From Kistimonas asteriae (GTDB lineage Bacteria; Pseudomonadota; Gammaproteobacteria; Pseudomonadales; Endozoicomonadaceae), in NCBI RefSeq assembly GCF_018263925.1, contig NZ_JAEVHF010000018.1, positions 39,271-103,270 of the forward strand: DNA of 64,000 bases, given 5' to 3'. The notes beneath the pieces were generated by a model. It was given only the letters and a program-made list of their open reading frames with translations. It was not told the origin of the DNA and made no database searches. Positions 27,147-36,994 of the stretch are shown here, piece by piece. The position numbers and the translations under genes are program-made. The stretch's first letter is position 1. Every line of letters begins with the position of its first letter.

Positions 27147-28493
27147 TCAGGGGATCTCCAGTAACTGCCCAACCTGGATATGGTCAGCGGCCTTGATACC
27201 GTTGATGCGCCGCAGGCCAGACATGGAGACTTTGTACCGAGCCGCAATATCCGACAAGGTATCACCGGATTTCACCTTGTGCTTGCGCGCCTTCGATGAT
27301 GCCACCAGCGTGCCTTTGCTTTTCTGCTGAGCGATCAAAGTGCCCAGTGGCGGCTGTTTGTGGAAGAAATTGCGAATACCGGTGTAAATGGAACGTGCAA
27401 TTCGCGTCCGGTGGGCATGGGATTTCAGCTTACGGGCATCTTCCGGGTTGGTGATAAAACCGGTTTCCACCAGCATCGAGGGGATATCCGGAGATTTCAG
27501 TACAACAAAGGCCGCCTGTTCAACCTGCTTTTTGTGCAGGCGATTCTGCCTTCCCAATTCACTGAGCACCATCTTGCCTGCCTTGATGCTGCGGGTCTGG
27601 GTATCGGTCATGGAGAGATCCAGCAGGACACTGGCCAGTAAGCCATCCTTATCATCCAGGCTGACCCCTTCCTCACCACCGATCAAGTCAGAATTGTTTT
27701 CCTTGTTGGCCAGCCAGCGCGCAGTCTCAGAGGTGGCGCCCCGCTTTGACAGGGTGAACACTGACATCCCCCGGGCCTGGGGCTGAACAAACGCATCGGC
27801 ATGGATGGAAACAAAGAGGTCAGCCCCGTGTTTCCGGGCAATACGAGTGCGTTCCCGCAGAGAAATGTAGTAATCCCCGGTTCGGGTCAGCCTGGCTTTG
27901 AAGCCTTTTTCCCGGTTAAAGAGCGCCGCGACCTCTTTGGCGATAGCGAGCGTGACTTCCTTTTCCCGGGCCTTTCCATGACCGATGGCGCCCGGGTCTT
28001 CCCCGCCGTGTCCGGCATCAATGGCCACGACAATATCCCGCCCCTGAACCGGCGCCGGGGAAGATTTTGCCGGTATCGCAGGTTTGGCGCTGGCCTTGCC
28101 TTTATCAAACAGGTCCACCACCAGACGGTGGCCATAGGTGGAATTCGGTTTCAGCAGGAAGCTGCGTGGGCTGACGGTCTCATGCAAATCCAGCACGATA
28201 CGCACGTCATTATTGTTCCGTTTTGCCCATCGCACCTTGCGGATCGGGGTATTGGTCAGTGTCAGACTGGCAAGCGACTGCTTCAGGGAAGAACCATCCA
28301 CATCAATCACAAGGCGGCTGGGATTACTGAGAGAAAAGATCCTGTGGTTTACAGAACCGGTCAGGTCAAACACCAGACGGGTTTTTTCCGGAGAGCGCCA
28401 CAGGCGGGCACCCTCAATATTGGCAGCATTGGCGATGCTCGCCACTATCAGCAGCAAGACAATCAGGCTTGTGTTTGCCAGACGCCCTAGCAT
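27147..28493 (-). CDS. amiB: N-acetylmuramoyl-L-alanine amidase AmiB type
   Basis: Periplasmic amidase that splits septal peptidoglycan during cell separation. Of 448 residues, 1-23 are a signal peptide (LIVLLLIVASIANA). An AMIN domain follows (about 25-125). The amidase_3 catalytic domain runs from about residue 150 with zinc ligands in AIDAGHGGEDPGAIG, KEVTLAIA, and SIHADAF. Glutamate in VETGFITNPEDA is the catalytic base. A C-terminal LysM domain (about 400-445, KVKSGDTLSDIAARYKVSM) binds peptidoglycan. The start overlaps the tsaE stop by 7 bp, so the two are coupled. Confidence 0.96.
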   Translation of the reverse strand: MLGRLANTSLIVLLLIVASIANAANIEGARLWRSPEKTRLVFDLTGSVNHRIFSLSNPSRLVIDVDGSSLKQSLASLTLTNTPIRKVRWAKRNNNDVRIVLDLHETVSPRSFLLKPNSTYGHRLVVDLFDKGKASAKPAIPAKSSPAPVQGRDIVVAIDAGHGGEDPGAIGHGKAREKEVTLAIAKEVAALFNREKGFKARLTRTGDYYISLRERTRIARKHGADLFVSIHADAFVQPQARGMSVFTLSKRGATSETARWLANKENNSDLIGGEEGVSLDDKDGLLASVLLDLSMTDTQTRSIKAGKMVLSELGRQNRLHKKQVEQAAFVVLKSPDIPSMLVETGFITNPEDARKLKSHAHRTRIARSIYTGIRNFFHKQPPLGTLIAQQKSKGTLVASSKARKHKVKSGDTLSDIAARYKVSMSGLRRINGIKAADHIQVGQLLEIP

Positions 28494-29002
28494 ACTTCCT
28501 CCGCCAACATTCCCTGTCTGTCCGCTATCGTTTTACAGATAGCCCGCCCATGCCCGGTCTGCGGGTCTACCGTGACAATCCGCGCCTCCGGAAGGTACTC
28601 GATAGATAATATAATATCGGCGGCCGGAAGGAAGCCCTTACCACGGTCCGGCCATTCAATCAGGCAGAGCGATGGACTGTCGAAGTAGTCCCTGACACCC
28701 AGAAAATCGAGCTCTTCCGGGTCACCCAGGCGATAAAGATCAAAGTGGTAAACGGATGCCTGCTCCATTTCGTACGGTTCGACCAGGGTATATGTCGGGC
28801 TTTTGACTGCCCCTTCGTAGCCGAATCCGCGCATTACGCCGCGACATAACGTCGTTTTCCCGGCCCCGAGATTGCCCTGTAGATACACGGTACCATACCC
28901 TTGGCAGGCATCTGCCAGAAGACGGCCGAACGCCACCATGCGAGCTTCACCGGCCAGGGTCAGTTGAATTGACTCAGACATCGTATTCGACACGTTTCCC
29001 AT
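28487..29002 (-). CDS. tsaE: tRNA t6A synthesis ATPase TsaE
   Basis: ATPase that resets the TsaBD complex in threonylcarbamoyl-adenosine formation on tRNA. The 171 residues contain a Walker A loop (GNLGAGKTTLCRG, near residue 43), SPTYTLVEPYE, HFDLYRLGDPEELDFLG and LCLIEWPDRG. The first ATG is used; MSESIQ at 28981 is an alternative. It sits between nnr and amiB as in most gammaproteobacteria. Confidence 0.95.
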   Translation of the reverse strand: MGNVSNTMSESIQLTLAGEARMVAFGRLLADACQGYGTVYLQGNLGAGKTTLCRGVMRGFGYEGAVKSPTYTLVEPYEMEQASVYHFDLYRLGDPEELDFLGVRDYFDSPSLCLIEWPDRGKGFLPAADIILSIEYLPEARIVTVDPQTGHGRAICKTIADRQGMLAEEVC

Positions 29003-29099
29003 AACATCACCTTACACCGGGAAGGATACCATCGGGAAACCAGTGTAAAAATGCCGTATTTGTCACGAATATCAGCTAATGACACTTTTCTTTCTGAAC

Positions 29100-30614
29100 T
29101 CAGGCATTGGCCAGCTGATTAACGCGCCGGCGAATATAGGGCAGCAGATCCGTCGCCTTCATGCCGATCTGCCCATCATCAGCTGCACAGTCATCTCCGG
29201 CCGCAGCATGCAACCAGACACCAAGTTTTGCCGCCTGTGCCATGTCATAGCCTTGCGCCAGCAGGCTACCGATGATGCCACTGAGCACATCTCCCATCCC
29301 AGCTACGGCCATGCCGGGATTGCCCGCACCGCACAAGGATACCGTTTCACCGTCATAAACCAGCGAACCTGCACCTTTCAATACCGCGACGCCACCGTAT
29401 TGCTGCTGCAACTGTTGAACGGCCGCAAAACGGTTGGCCTGAATGTCAGGAATGGGCTCCTGCAGAAGCCTACTGGCTTCCCCCGGATGGGGCGTCATCA
29501 GTAATAAACGAGACGCACTGTCCGGTAACTGGCCCTCTTCAGCCATCAGGTTCAGGGCATCGGCATCCGCGAGCACAGGAAGATCTGACCGTAATATGCT
29601 CGCCAGTAACGCTTTACTCCAATCGGACTGTCCAAGGCCAGGACCGATAACCACTGCGGATTTCCCCGTCAGCAAGCGACTCAAATCATCCGCGTATTGA
29701 ACACCACGCGCCATAATTTCAGGACAGCGGGCGTTGATGGCATCAACGTGTTCCTCGCGTGTCGCCACCGTCACCAGTCCTGCGCCGGTTCGGAGTGCGG
29801 CTTCGGCCGCCATCACGACCGCGCCGCCCATCCCTTCATCACCTCCGACAACCAGCAAATGGCCATGAGTACCTTTGTTGGCATCGGCCAGCCTCGGTCG
29901 TACCAAGGCTGCCAGCTCCTGTTCCCGCAACAAGTGGGAGGCCGGCGATTCCTGGCGGTAAATTTCATCCGGTACGGCGAGAGCGGCAAAGTTGAGTGTG
30001 CCGCAATAACGCGGTCCGGCGCCGGTCAGCAGCCCCTGTTTCAAGCCAATGAACGTCACCGTCATCGCCGCCTGCACCGCAGCCCCCAAAGCGGCTCCGG
30101 TATCAGCTGATAAGCCGGAGGGTATATCCACAGCAAGTACCGGACGCTGTGAATGGTTGATCATCTGAATAGCATCCCGGTAATCGCCCTTAACATCACC
30201 GCTTAGACCCGTACCCAGCATGGCGTCCACCAGCACGGTACCGGTGATGGTCACATGCCGACTCCAGGACTCCGTGGAACCGCCCAGGTCACGAAACCAG
30301 TGCCAAGCACGCAATGCATCACCGTTTAATTCATCCGGATTCTTAAGTGCAACCACCCGCACTGGGAGATAACGTTGGCGGGCGAGACTGGCAATCACGT
30401 AACCATCACCGCCGTTATTGCCCGCACCACAGAAAACCTGCAGGGTTCCTCCCCGGGATAATGCCGGCCATCGCTCCAGCATACGGTCAAACGCCGCCTG
30501 ACCGGCTCGCTTCATCAATTCAAAACCATTGATGTGGTAATCATTGATGGCAACCGCATCAAGATGCCTGACCTGTTCCGCGGTATACAATGCTTCTGGC
30601 AACCACTCGTCCAT
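29100..30614 (-). CDS. nnr: Bifunctional NAD(P)HX epimerase/dehydratase
   Basis: Repairs hydrated NADH and NADPH. The 504 residues combine an N-terminal YjeF epimerase domain (about 1-215; GAGNNGGDGYVIA near residue 52) with a C-terminal ADP-dependent dehydratase domain (about 225-500; GDEGMGGAVVMAAEAALRTGAG, TPHPGEASRLL, KGAGSLV and GNPGMAVAGMGDVLSGIIG). The ATG at 30614 is chosen over an in-frame GTG at 30623 because of AAAGGG placement. In E. coli nnr is transcribed with tsaE, and queG is divergent; here an MHS transporter gene lies between nnr and queG. Confidence 0.95.
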   Translation of the reverse strand: MDEWLPEALYTAEQVRHLDAVAINDYHINGFELMKRAGQAAFDRMLERWPALSRGGTLQVFCGAGNNGGDGYVIASLARQRYLPVRVVALKNPDELNGDALRAWHWFRDLGGSTESWSRHVTITGTVLVDAMLGTGLSGDVKGDYRDAIQMINHSQRPVLAVDIPSGLSADTGAALGAAVQAAMTVTFIGLKQGLLTGAGPRYCGTLNFAALAVPDEIYRQESPASHLLREQELAALVRPRLADANKGTHGHLLVVGGDEGMGGAVVMAAEAALRTGAGLVTVATREEHVDAINARCPEIMARGVQYADDLSRLLTGKSAVVIGPGLGQSDWSKALLASILRSDLPVLADADALNLMAEEGQLPDSASRLLLMTPHPGEASRLLQEPIPDIQANRFAAVQQLQQQYGGVAVLKGAGSLVYDGETVSLCGAGNPGMAVAGMGDVLSGIIGSLLAQGYDMAQAAKLGVWLHAAAGDDCAADDGQIGMKATDLLPYIRRRVNQLANA

Positions 30615-30720
30615 GGGAGACACGCCCTTTCATTAACCTTCTTGTTTCATTATATCCATTGCTGCGAGGAAAACGGTGACTTGGCCCCATTAGACATGAC
30701 GGTCATTAGCGATGCACTAC

Positions 30721-31980
30721 TCAAGGAATATGGGAAATAGTTAACGTATGGCGCTCAGGTATCTGCTTGGCAACCACAAAGGTAACCAGTGAGCAGCAGA
30801 GCATATAACACAGCGGAAACGTAAATGAATTCTGCGCATACACGCTGGATAACCAGACACCTAATGCGGTGAACAGTGCAAAGCCGACATTATAGGCAAG
30901 CGCGAGACCACTGCATCGAAGACGGGTTGGAAAAGAGTCAAGGATAACTCTGGGATAGACACCACGCCCAAACGCTGCAAAAACCGCAACAGACATCACA
31001 AACAACCAGAAAAAAATGCCGGGCGGTGAAAAATCAACGAGTAAACCCAGAACACTTAACAAACCTGTCACCATTGCACTGAGATGGATGATCCATTTTC
31101 GTCCCATCAGATCGGACAATTTCCCCCCAAGAATGCTAAATGGAATACCAATAGACAGGGACAACACAAACATGAACAGGAAATCGTGTCCGGAGAGTCC
31201 AAACACGGAGGGAAACAATTTATAAATGGAAAGCAGGCAGGCTAAGGCGCCGGCGTCTTTCAACGCGATACCGATACCGGTCAATATCTCCCGGTAATAA
31301 TGAACCATCACGTCCACGGGAGGGAAATTGCCCCTACGGGAATTGCGTGGAGTATCAAGAAATACCCTGGATTCCATAGTACACAGCCGAATCGCGTAAG
31401 CGATTCCCCCCATAGCGCCACCAAACAGAAACAAGAGTCGCCACCCCCAGGCGACAATATCCTTATCTGATAAAAACAACATCAATAACTGGCTGCACAC
31501 AAAGCCCACCAGATAGCCGAATTCACAGCCCGCACTAAACTGTGCCACCACAAACCCTCTGTTGTGATAGTTGCTATTTTCAGAAACAAAAACATACCCC
31601 AGTGGTATTTCTCCCCCCGCCGAGACGCCCTGCAGTACCCTGAACACCATGAGCCAGACATAAGCCACAATGCCCTGACTGCTGGCATCAGGCAGCAGTG
31701 CAATCCCCAGTGTGGCAATGGACATCAAGATTAACGAAGAGAGAAAGGTTTTTTTACGCCCCAGACAATCGCCCAAATAGCCAAACATGATGCCCCCTAA
31801 GGGACGTGCGATATAACCGGTCACCATCAACCCCGCGGCAAGATAATCCCCCTGCTTGGCCAAAGGTAGAAAAACAGCGGAAAGGTAATCCGATAGAAAC
31901 AGGAAAATAGAGAAATCGTACATCTCAAGCGCACCACCAGCAGCCGTAGCAATGATGGGATAGCGGTAATCACCTTGCAT
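30721..31980 (-). CDS. MHS-family MFS transporter (ProP-like)
   Basis: A 419-residue, 12-helix major facilitator protein of the metabolite:H+ symporter type. It begins GDYRYPIIATAAGGALEMYDFSIF, where members have an EWYDF-type motif, and has RPLGGIMFGYLGDCLGRKK in loop 2-3 and RVLQGVSAGGEIPLGYVFVSE in helix 4. The substrate cannot be told; relatives take up osmolytes, dicarboxylates or aromatic acids. It is inserted between nnr and queG, which are neighbours in many relatives. Confidence 0.82.
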   Translation of the reverse strand: MQGDYRYPIIATAAGGALEMYDFSIFLFLSDYLSAVFLPLAKQGDYLAAGLMVTGYIARPLGGIMFGYLGDCLGRKKTFLSSLILMSIATLGIALLPDASSQGIVAYVWLMVFRVLQGVSAGGEIPLGYVFVSENSNYHNRGFVVAQFSAGCEFGYLVGFVCSQLLMLFLSDKDIVAWGWRLLFLFGGAMGGIAYAIRLCTMESRVFLDTPRNSRRGNFPPVDVMVHYYREILTGIGIALKDAGALACLLSIYKLFPSVFGLSGHDFLFMFVLSLSIGIPFSILGGKLSDLMGRKWIIHLSAMVTGLLSVLGLLVDFSPPGIFFWLFVMSVAVFAAFGRGVYPRVILDSFPTRLRCSGLALAYNVGFALFTALGVWLSSVYAQNSFTFPLCYMLCCSLVTFVVAKQIPERHTLTISHIP

Positions 31981-32335
31981 TAACCCATAAATCCTGTGAG
32001 TGGGAAGAATTGAGAAATATAGTCATTTCCATCTTTAACCACCCTGAAATGAGCAAGGGATTTGTGAGGAACGCTGAAAACGCGACGAAAAGCGCCATGT
32101 AACACAGAAAAGACCGGCGCAACGCTACCTTCCGAAGACAGGACGCCCCAGAATCAACGCCAGGCAAGGGGAATAAAGGCAACACCTCCTCCGGACAAAT
32201 CATAAACCAGGTAGTACATATTCCGGCTATTCAGTACCGCTTTTAGCGCTTACCCTATATCCTTCGCTTTCATTGTTTTACTGCCATCAAAACGCCGTGA
32301 CCCATTCAGCCCCCCAAACCAAAACCTCCCCTGAC

Positions 32336-33424
32336 ATGCTCGACTTGGCCAACGCCATCAAACAGTGGGGACGTGAACTCGGCTTTCAGGCAGTGGGTAT
32401 TACGGACGTTAACCTTGGCGAACACGAGCAGTTCCTGCAGTCCTGGCTGGCCCGTGACTTCCACGGTGAAATGGCCTACATGGCCGACCACGGCAACAAA
32501 CGTTCCCGCCCGGCAGAGCTGGTGCCGGGCACCCTGCGCGTCATCAGTGTCCGGATGGACTATCTACCTGCCGATACCGAAGCCGTGCGTATTCTAAAAG
32601 ACAGCAGTAAAGCTTATATTTCCCGTTATTCACTCGGGCGCGACTATCACAAGGTCATTCGCAAGCGCCTGCAACAGCTGGCGAGCCGTATTGAAGAACA
32701 GGTCGGTCAGTTTGGTTACCGGGCTTTTGTTGACAGCGCCCCGGTGCTGGAAAAAGCCATCGCCATGAAGGCAGGGCTGGGCTGGATAGGCAAGAATACC
32801 CTGTTGATGAACAACAAGGCCGGCTCCTGGTTCTTTCTGGGCGAGCTGTTTACTGACCTGCCCCTGCCTGTGGATAAGCCACAGGCAACGATGCACTGCG
32901 GCAGCTGCTTTGCCTGCCGCGATGTCTGCCCGACGGATGCCATTGTCGGTCCTCACCAGCTGGATGCCAGACGCTGCATTTCCTATCTCACCATAGAGCT
33001 GAAAGGTGCTATCCCGGTTGAATTCCGCCAGGCGATTGGTAACCGCATCTTTGGGTGTGATGACTGCCAGCTGATCTGCCCCTGGAACAAGTTCGCCAAA
33101 GCGACGGTAGAAACGGACTTTCTCCCCCGTCACAAGCTCGATTCCACCGACCTGGCCGACCTGTTTCTCTGGACGGAGCAGGAATTCCTGGACCGCACGG
33201 CAGGTTCCCCCATCCGCCGCACAGGCTTTGAAGGATGGCTCCGCAACCTGGCGGTCGGGCTGGGTAATGCACCCAGCACCCACAACACCATCGCGGCCCT
33301 GAAAGCCCGGCAGGATCATCCCTCCGACATGGTGCGAGAACACGTCCAATGGGCGCTGTCACAGCACGATACTACGGTCATTAGGGAACAGACACCTGCG
33401 GATGCTGTGGGTTCGGAACCGTGA
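32336..33424 (+). CDS. queG: Epoxyqueuosine reductase
   Basis: Cobalamin-dependent iron-sulfur enzyme that reduces epoxyqueuosine to queuosine in tRNA. The 362 residues align by eye with E. coli QueG (IKQWGxELGFQxVGITD near the start, SVRMxYLPA, YxSRYxLGRDYHKxxR). The ferredoxin domain has CGSCFACRDVCPTDAI near residue 190 and CDDCQLICPWN near residue 240. A C-terminal HEAT-like part follows. The start is uncertain: ATG 32336 fits the family, but no clear Shine-Dalgarno is seen and the frame is open to 32273 (TTG). Its last 44 bp overlap the convergent acyl-CoA ligase gene. Confidence 0.93.
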   Translation: MLDLANAIKQWGRELGFQAVGITDVNLGEHEQFLQSWLARDFHGEMAYMADHGNKRSRPAELVPGTLRVISVRMDYLPADTEAVRILKDSSKAYISRYSLGRDYHKVIRKRLQQLASRIEEQVGQFGYRAFVDSAPVLEKAIAMKAGLGWIGKNTLLMNNKAGSWFFLGELFTDLPLPVDKPQATMHCGSCFACRDVCPTDAIVGPHQLDARRCISYLTIELKGAIPVEFRQAIGNRIFGCDDCQLICPWNKFAKATVETDFLPRHKLDSTDLADLFLWTEQEFLDRTAGSPIRRTGFEGWLRNLAVGLGNAPSTHNTIAALKARQDHPSDMVREHVQWALSQHDTTVIREQTPADAVGSEP

Positions 33425-35036
33425 AATAGTCACAATACTGCTCCCTGAGCATACGCTTGTTCAGCTTACCCGTGGCTGTATAAGGTAGTGCCTCTACCCA
33501 GACGATATCATCAGGAATCCACCAGTCTGCCACTTTACCCTGATACCAGGATGCCATTATGGTTTTATCCACTGGCTTCCCTTTACCTACCGCCACCAGC
33601 AGAGGGCGCTCACCCCAACGGTGATGGGGCACAGCAATCACCGCAACAGCCACTATCTCTGGCTGGTTCATGGCAATATTCTCTAACTCAATGGAGCAGA
33701 TCCACTCGCCACCGGACTTGATCAAGTCCTTGCGCCGGTCAGTGATCATCAGGTAGCCATCAGCATCAATGGTGGCAATATCGCCGGTTCGCAACCAGCC
33801 AGCCTCATCGTGTGATTCTTCAGCTCCCTCTACCTGGAAGTAACGGGAACAGACCGTAGGCGCCCGAACACAAAGCTCGCCCATCTGAAGGCCATCGTGG
33901 GACAGGATATTCCCCTGCTCGTCGACTATTTTCATCTGCACACCGAACAGGAGTGTTCCCTGTTTGAGCGCCAGCGAGTCGAGCTCAGCTTGCGATTTAT
34001 CACAAACCGCAGCCCTGACCCGGTTAAAGGTGCCCACCGGGCTCATTTCAGTCATCCCCCAGCCCTGATGCACTGAAACACCATATTTGTTCATCCGCTC
34101 AAACAGGCTGGCCGGACTGGCCGAGCCACCCACACCAATTTCCTGCAGGCAATCAATACGCTTGCCGCTGGATTCCAGGTAATCGAGCAAAGCCTGCCAA
34201 ATGGTGGGAACCCCTGTGCTGCAGGTGACCTGTTCCGTGACAATCAGCTTCTGCAGCATTTCGCCGTCAGCCATCTTAGGTCCGGGCAATACCAGTTTGG
34301 CGCCCAACATGGGCGCAGCATGGGGCATCCCCCAGGCATTGACATGAAACATCGGCACAACCGGCATCACCACATCGTGGTCAGAGAGATTCAGGCAATT
34401 AGACATAGCCACCATCATGGCATGCAGCAGGGTTGAGCGATGGCTGTAGAGAACCCCCTTGGGGTTGCCTGTCGTTCCAGAGGTATAACACAGAGAACTG
34501 GCGGTATATTCATCCAGTACGGGCCAGTCATAGTCTTCCGGCTCATCTGCGATAAGGGCTTCATAAGCAATGACATTGTTCAGGGAGGTATCTGGCATGG
34601 CAGATTCACTGGTCAGAACCACAAAGCCTTCAACGGCCGGTAATTCAGACTGCAGTTTTTCCAGCAGGGGAACAAAGAGGGGATCAATAAATATCCAGCG
34701 GTCTTCAGCGTGATTGAGAATATAAAGAATCTGTTCCTCAAACAGCCTGGGGTTCACGGTATGGCAGATAGCCCCGGCGCAGGCAATGGCGTAATAAATT
34801 TCAAGGTGGCGGCAGTCTGTCCAGGCGAGGGTAGCGATTCGGTCTCCCTCGTTCATGCCAAGACGCTGCATAGCATTGGCCAATTGCCGAACACGCCGGA
34901 AACAATCCCGATACCGGTAACGGTGAATGCCCTGATCTTGCGTGACAGAAACTATTTCCGACGTAGGATACACCTTCTCAGCATGCTGCATGATCATTGT
35001 GATCAACAGCGGTTGGTCCATCATAAGACCGTTCAT
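33381..35036 (-). CDS. AMP-dependent acyl-CoA synthetase (AlkK/FadD-like)
   Basis: Adenylate-forming fatty-acid-CoA ligase, 551 residues. The phosphate loop is YTSGTTGNPKGVLYSH near residue 180; motif QGWGMTEMSP lies near 335, TGDIATIDADGYLMITDRRKDLIKSGGEWI near 430, and the C-terminal lysine segment YTATGKLNKRMLRE near 535. The layout is closest to the medium-chain AlkK branch. ATG 35036 (MNGLMMDQP) has GGAG eight bases upstream. The 3' end overlaps queG antisense. It could serve degradation of host or environmental fatty acids; chain length is not readable. Confidence 0.85.
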   Translation of the reverse strand: MNGLMMDQPLLITMIMQHAEKVYPTSEIVSVTQDQGIHRYRYRDCFRRVRQLANAMQRLGMNEGDRIATLAWTDCRHLEIYYAIACAGAICHTVNPRLFEEQILYILNHAEDRWIFIDPLFVPLLEKLQSELPAVEGFVVLTSESAMPDTSLNNVIAYEALIADEPEDYDWPVLDEYTASSLCYTSGTTGNPKGVLYSHRSTLLHAMMVAMSNCLNLSDHDVVMPVVPMFHVNAWGMPHAAPMLGAKLVLPGPKMADGEMLQKLIVTEQVTCSTGVPTIWQALLDYLESSGKRIDCLQEIGVGGSASPASLFERMNKYGVSVHQGWGMTEMSPVGTFNRVRAAVCDKSQAELDSLALKQGTLLFGVQMKIVDEQGNILSHDGLQMGELCVRAPTVCSRYFQVEGAEESHDEAGWLRTGDIATIDADGYLMITDRRKDLIKSGGEWICSIELENIAMNQPEIVAVAVIAVPHHRWGERPLLVAVGKGKPVDKTIMASWYQGKVADWWIPDDIVWVEALPYTATGKLNKRMLREQYCDYFTVPNPQHPQVSVP

Positions 35037-35335
35037 TGGACAGGCTCCGGCAGATGAAATGCCCATAACCATAGATCATGGGCATCCGTTTACCGGCTAT
35101 TTCAGCCTGCAGCTACCAATGACAAACACCAATTGATGGGCAAAACCCTCTCCACAAGGCCAGGCATTAAGACTATCTCCACGACATAAAGCATCACTCT
35201 ACACATGACAGTCGCCTGCCTAGTCAATTGGCATGGAATTTAATGTAAGCTGTGCCGTTGATAATAATACTTCATAGCATTCCGGCAGGGCTTACCTCCA
35301 GTGTGAACACACTGTGTAACATTCAATCAGTGTAA
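35037..35335. other. Intergenic region with small inverted repeat
   Basis: About 300 bp between the acyl-CoA ligase and the 552-residue orphan, both on the minus strand. It contains a 7-bp inverted repeat CAGTGTG-aa-CACACTG at 35299-35314, just past the orphan's stop codon, without a T-run. No gene is supported. Confidence 0.35.
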
Positions 35336-36994
35336 CTATGGGTTCACATCGCTTCTTCGCCTCACGGTAAACAACTCACACTTGCCATGAGGTATTGCTC
35401 GGGTAACTGCTTCAGGCAGTTGCTCTTCACTCTCAGTTCTTTTGAAAGGGCTGCCTGCTTCAAACATACCACCATACAATTCGCTACTACGGTGTACCGC
35501 GTCGGATATCATCATTACTGGGCCGCTTTCATCATTCCCTGCCCATAGTTCCAATATTTTTCTTAATGTTCCTGTAGGAAGTATTGGACTTGGGAATGCA
35601 ACTAACAAACAAGTTTCTCGAGTAATCACATCAGGATGTTCGGTTAAATATTGCAATGAATCTGTATTAATAACGCCCTTTGAACCATACGGATGAAAAA
35701 ATACATTTTTTCCTCCCTCCGGCACATGTTTCCTTAGCTCATGCATATCCGAAAAATTATCAAGACTGAGCACATTGACAGGGCTCCCAATAGCCTTCAT
35801 TGCAGATTCCAACATACCATAGCCAGAAAACACATCAACGACATGACTAACATTCATCTTTTCAAACAACGCATTCAACGCAGTGGCTGAATATTGAGTA
35901 ATAACCCACGTAATAAAGAGATCTTTATGTATAAAAGATTCAGCCTGTCTATGTAAATCAGGAATGCTACCTTGAGGAGTCACCATTTTAAAACCGGATT
36001 GCTCAAACACAATATGTAAGGCATAACTTTCAGAAAATGAATAGCTGGTTTGAAGCTTAGCGGTTACGGTAGACAATGTTATTAATGGTTGATTTAAAAT
36101 AGGAAAAGCACTCCATAATTCAGGTTGTAACTTTGCTGTTTTATAGCTGACGATTCCTGTTTCTTTATCAAGCACTCCAGTTTTTTTCATCAAGTCTCTA
36201 TCTGCTACTGATAACTTCATCTCGCTGGCATACAAAGCTGCCTGCTTTTGTTTAGCATCAAAGAACGCACGATTAATTTTTTCCACTAGACGATGTTTGT
36301 TTTTTAACAGGGCAGGACTAACTGTAGGGGTTTCAAACTCATGATTTTCACTAAACATTGTCGATTTGAAATTGTTGACCATTTCCCAATAAACCACTTC
36401 AGTCGGTATTTGACCATGTGCTAACTCATGAGTATTGGTAATTATTAACGATAAAAAATGTGCTAACTGCTTACAACGAAACAAAGACACATCCAATAAC
36501 GCCTTTACCATATTCTCTAACGTTTGATTTGAGTCACATTCGGCTTTAGTAAAAACTCTTTCATAAAAACCGATAACATCAGGATTATCAATCAACTCTA
36601 CCAGAATACCCATTAAGCTCGACTTGAAAGATCTAGCATCTGTCACGTCCCCTTTTCTCAGTTCATCCAGCCTTTTAATTGCCTTATTTATTTTTTTCAA
36701 CTCATTATGCGCTGCTTTTATTATATCAGCATGTTTTTTCTGTAGTTCTCCGGAATTTGCGACCAGTGGCGAATACTCAAGTGTTTCTTTACCTCTAGCT
36801 ATTTTTATTGCCCTTAAAACAATATCTTTCCATGGGTGTTCAACTGACGTAAAACAAGGATCTACCACTGTCAAAGTCGCCATGCCAGTTGTAGCCTCGA
36901 CCACTTTCCCTGTCATCTCACCGCCTGATTGGCCGGGGCTTTCTTTAACTGAACCTCGATAACCGGAAAACTCTGTTGGTACTGATGATGCCAT
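35336..36994 (-). CDS. Large AT-rich orphan, possible methyltransferase-like effector
   Basis: I do not recognise the family. The 552-residue soluble product starts MASSVPTEFSGYRG at 36994, supported by GGGAGGTT seven bases upstream. It has no signal peptide or membrane segment. The N-terminal third is helical and charged (about residues 75-110), the middle helical. Around residue 385 VVDVFSGYGMLESAM followed by VNVLSLDNF resembles motif I and the acidic motif II of Rossmann methyltransferases, and a later LVAFPSPILPTG could be the motif IV area. Codon use and base content differ from the neighbours. The Ser/Gly-rich flexible N-terminus would suit secretion by a type III or IV system, but that is inference. 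Confidence 0.6.
   Translation of the reverse strand: MASSVPTEFSGYRGSVKESPGQSGGEMTGKVVEATTGMATLTVVDPCFTSVEHPWKDIVLRAIKIARGKETLEYSPLVANSGELQKKHADIIKAAHNELKKINKAIKRLDELRKGDVTDARSFKSSLMGILVELIDNPDVIGFYERVFTKAECDSNQTLENMVKALLDVSLFRCKQLAHFLSLIITNTHELAHGQIPTEVVYWEMVNNFKSTMFSENHEFETPTVSPALLKNKHRLVEKINRAFFDAKQKQAALYASEMKLSVADRDLMKKTGVLDKETGIVSYKTAKLQPELWSAFPILNQPLITLSTVTAKLQTSYSFSESYALHIVFEQSGFKMVTPQGSIPDLHRQAESFIHKDLFITWVITQYSATALNALFEKMNVSHVVDVFSGYGMLESAMKAIGSPVNVLSLDNFSDMHELRKHVPEGGKNVFFHPYGSKGVINTDSLQYLTEHPDVITRETCLLVAFPSPILPTGTLRKILELWAGNDESGPVMMISDAVHRSSELYGGMFEAGSPFKRTESEEQLPEAVTRAIPHGKCELFTVRRRSDVNP

Noticed and set aside
27801..28490. Open frame antisense to amiB
   Set aside because: The amidase on the other strand has all catalytic motifs; the antisense product looks random.
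31970..32203. Short minus-strand frame upstream of the MHS transporter
   Set aside because: No family features, it overlaps the transporter start, and it lies in the queG promoter region.
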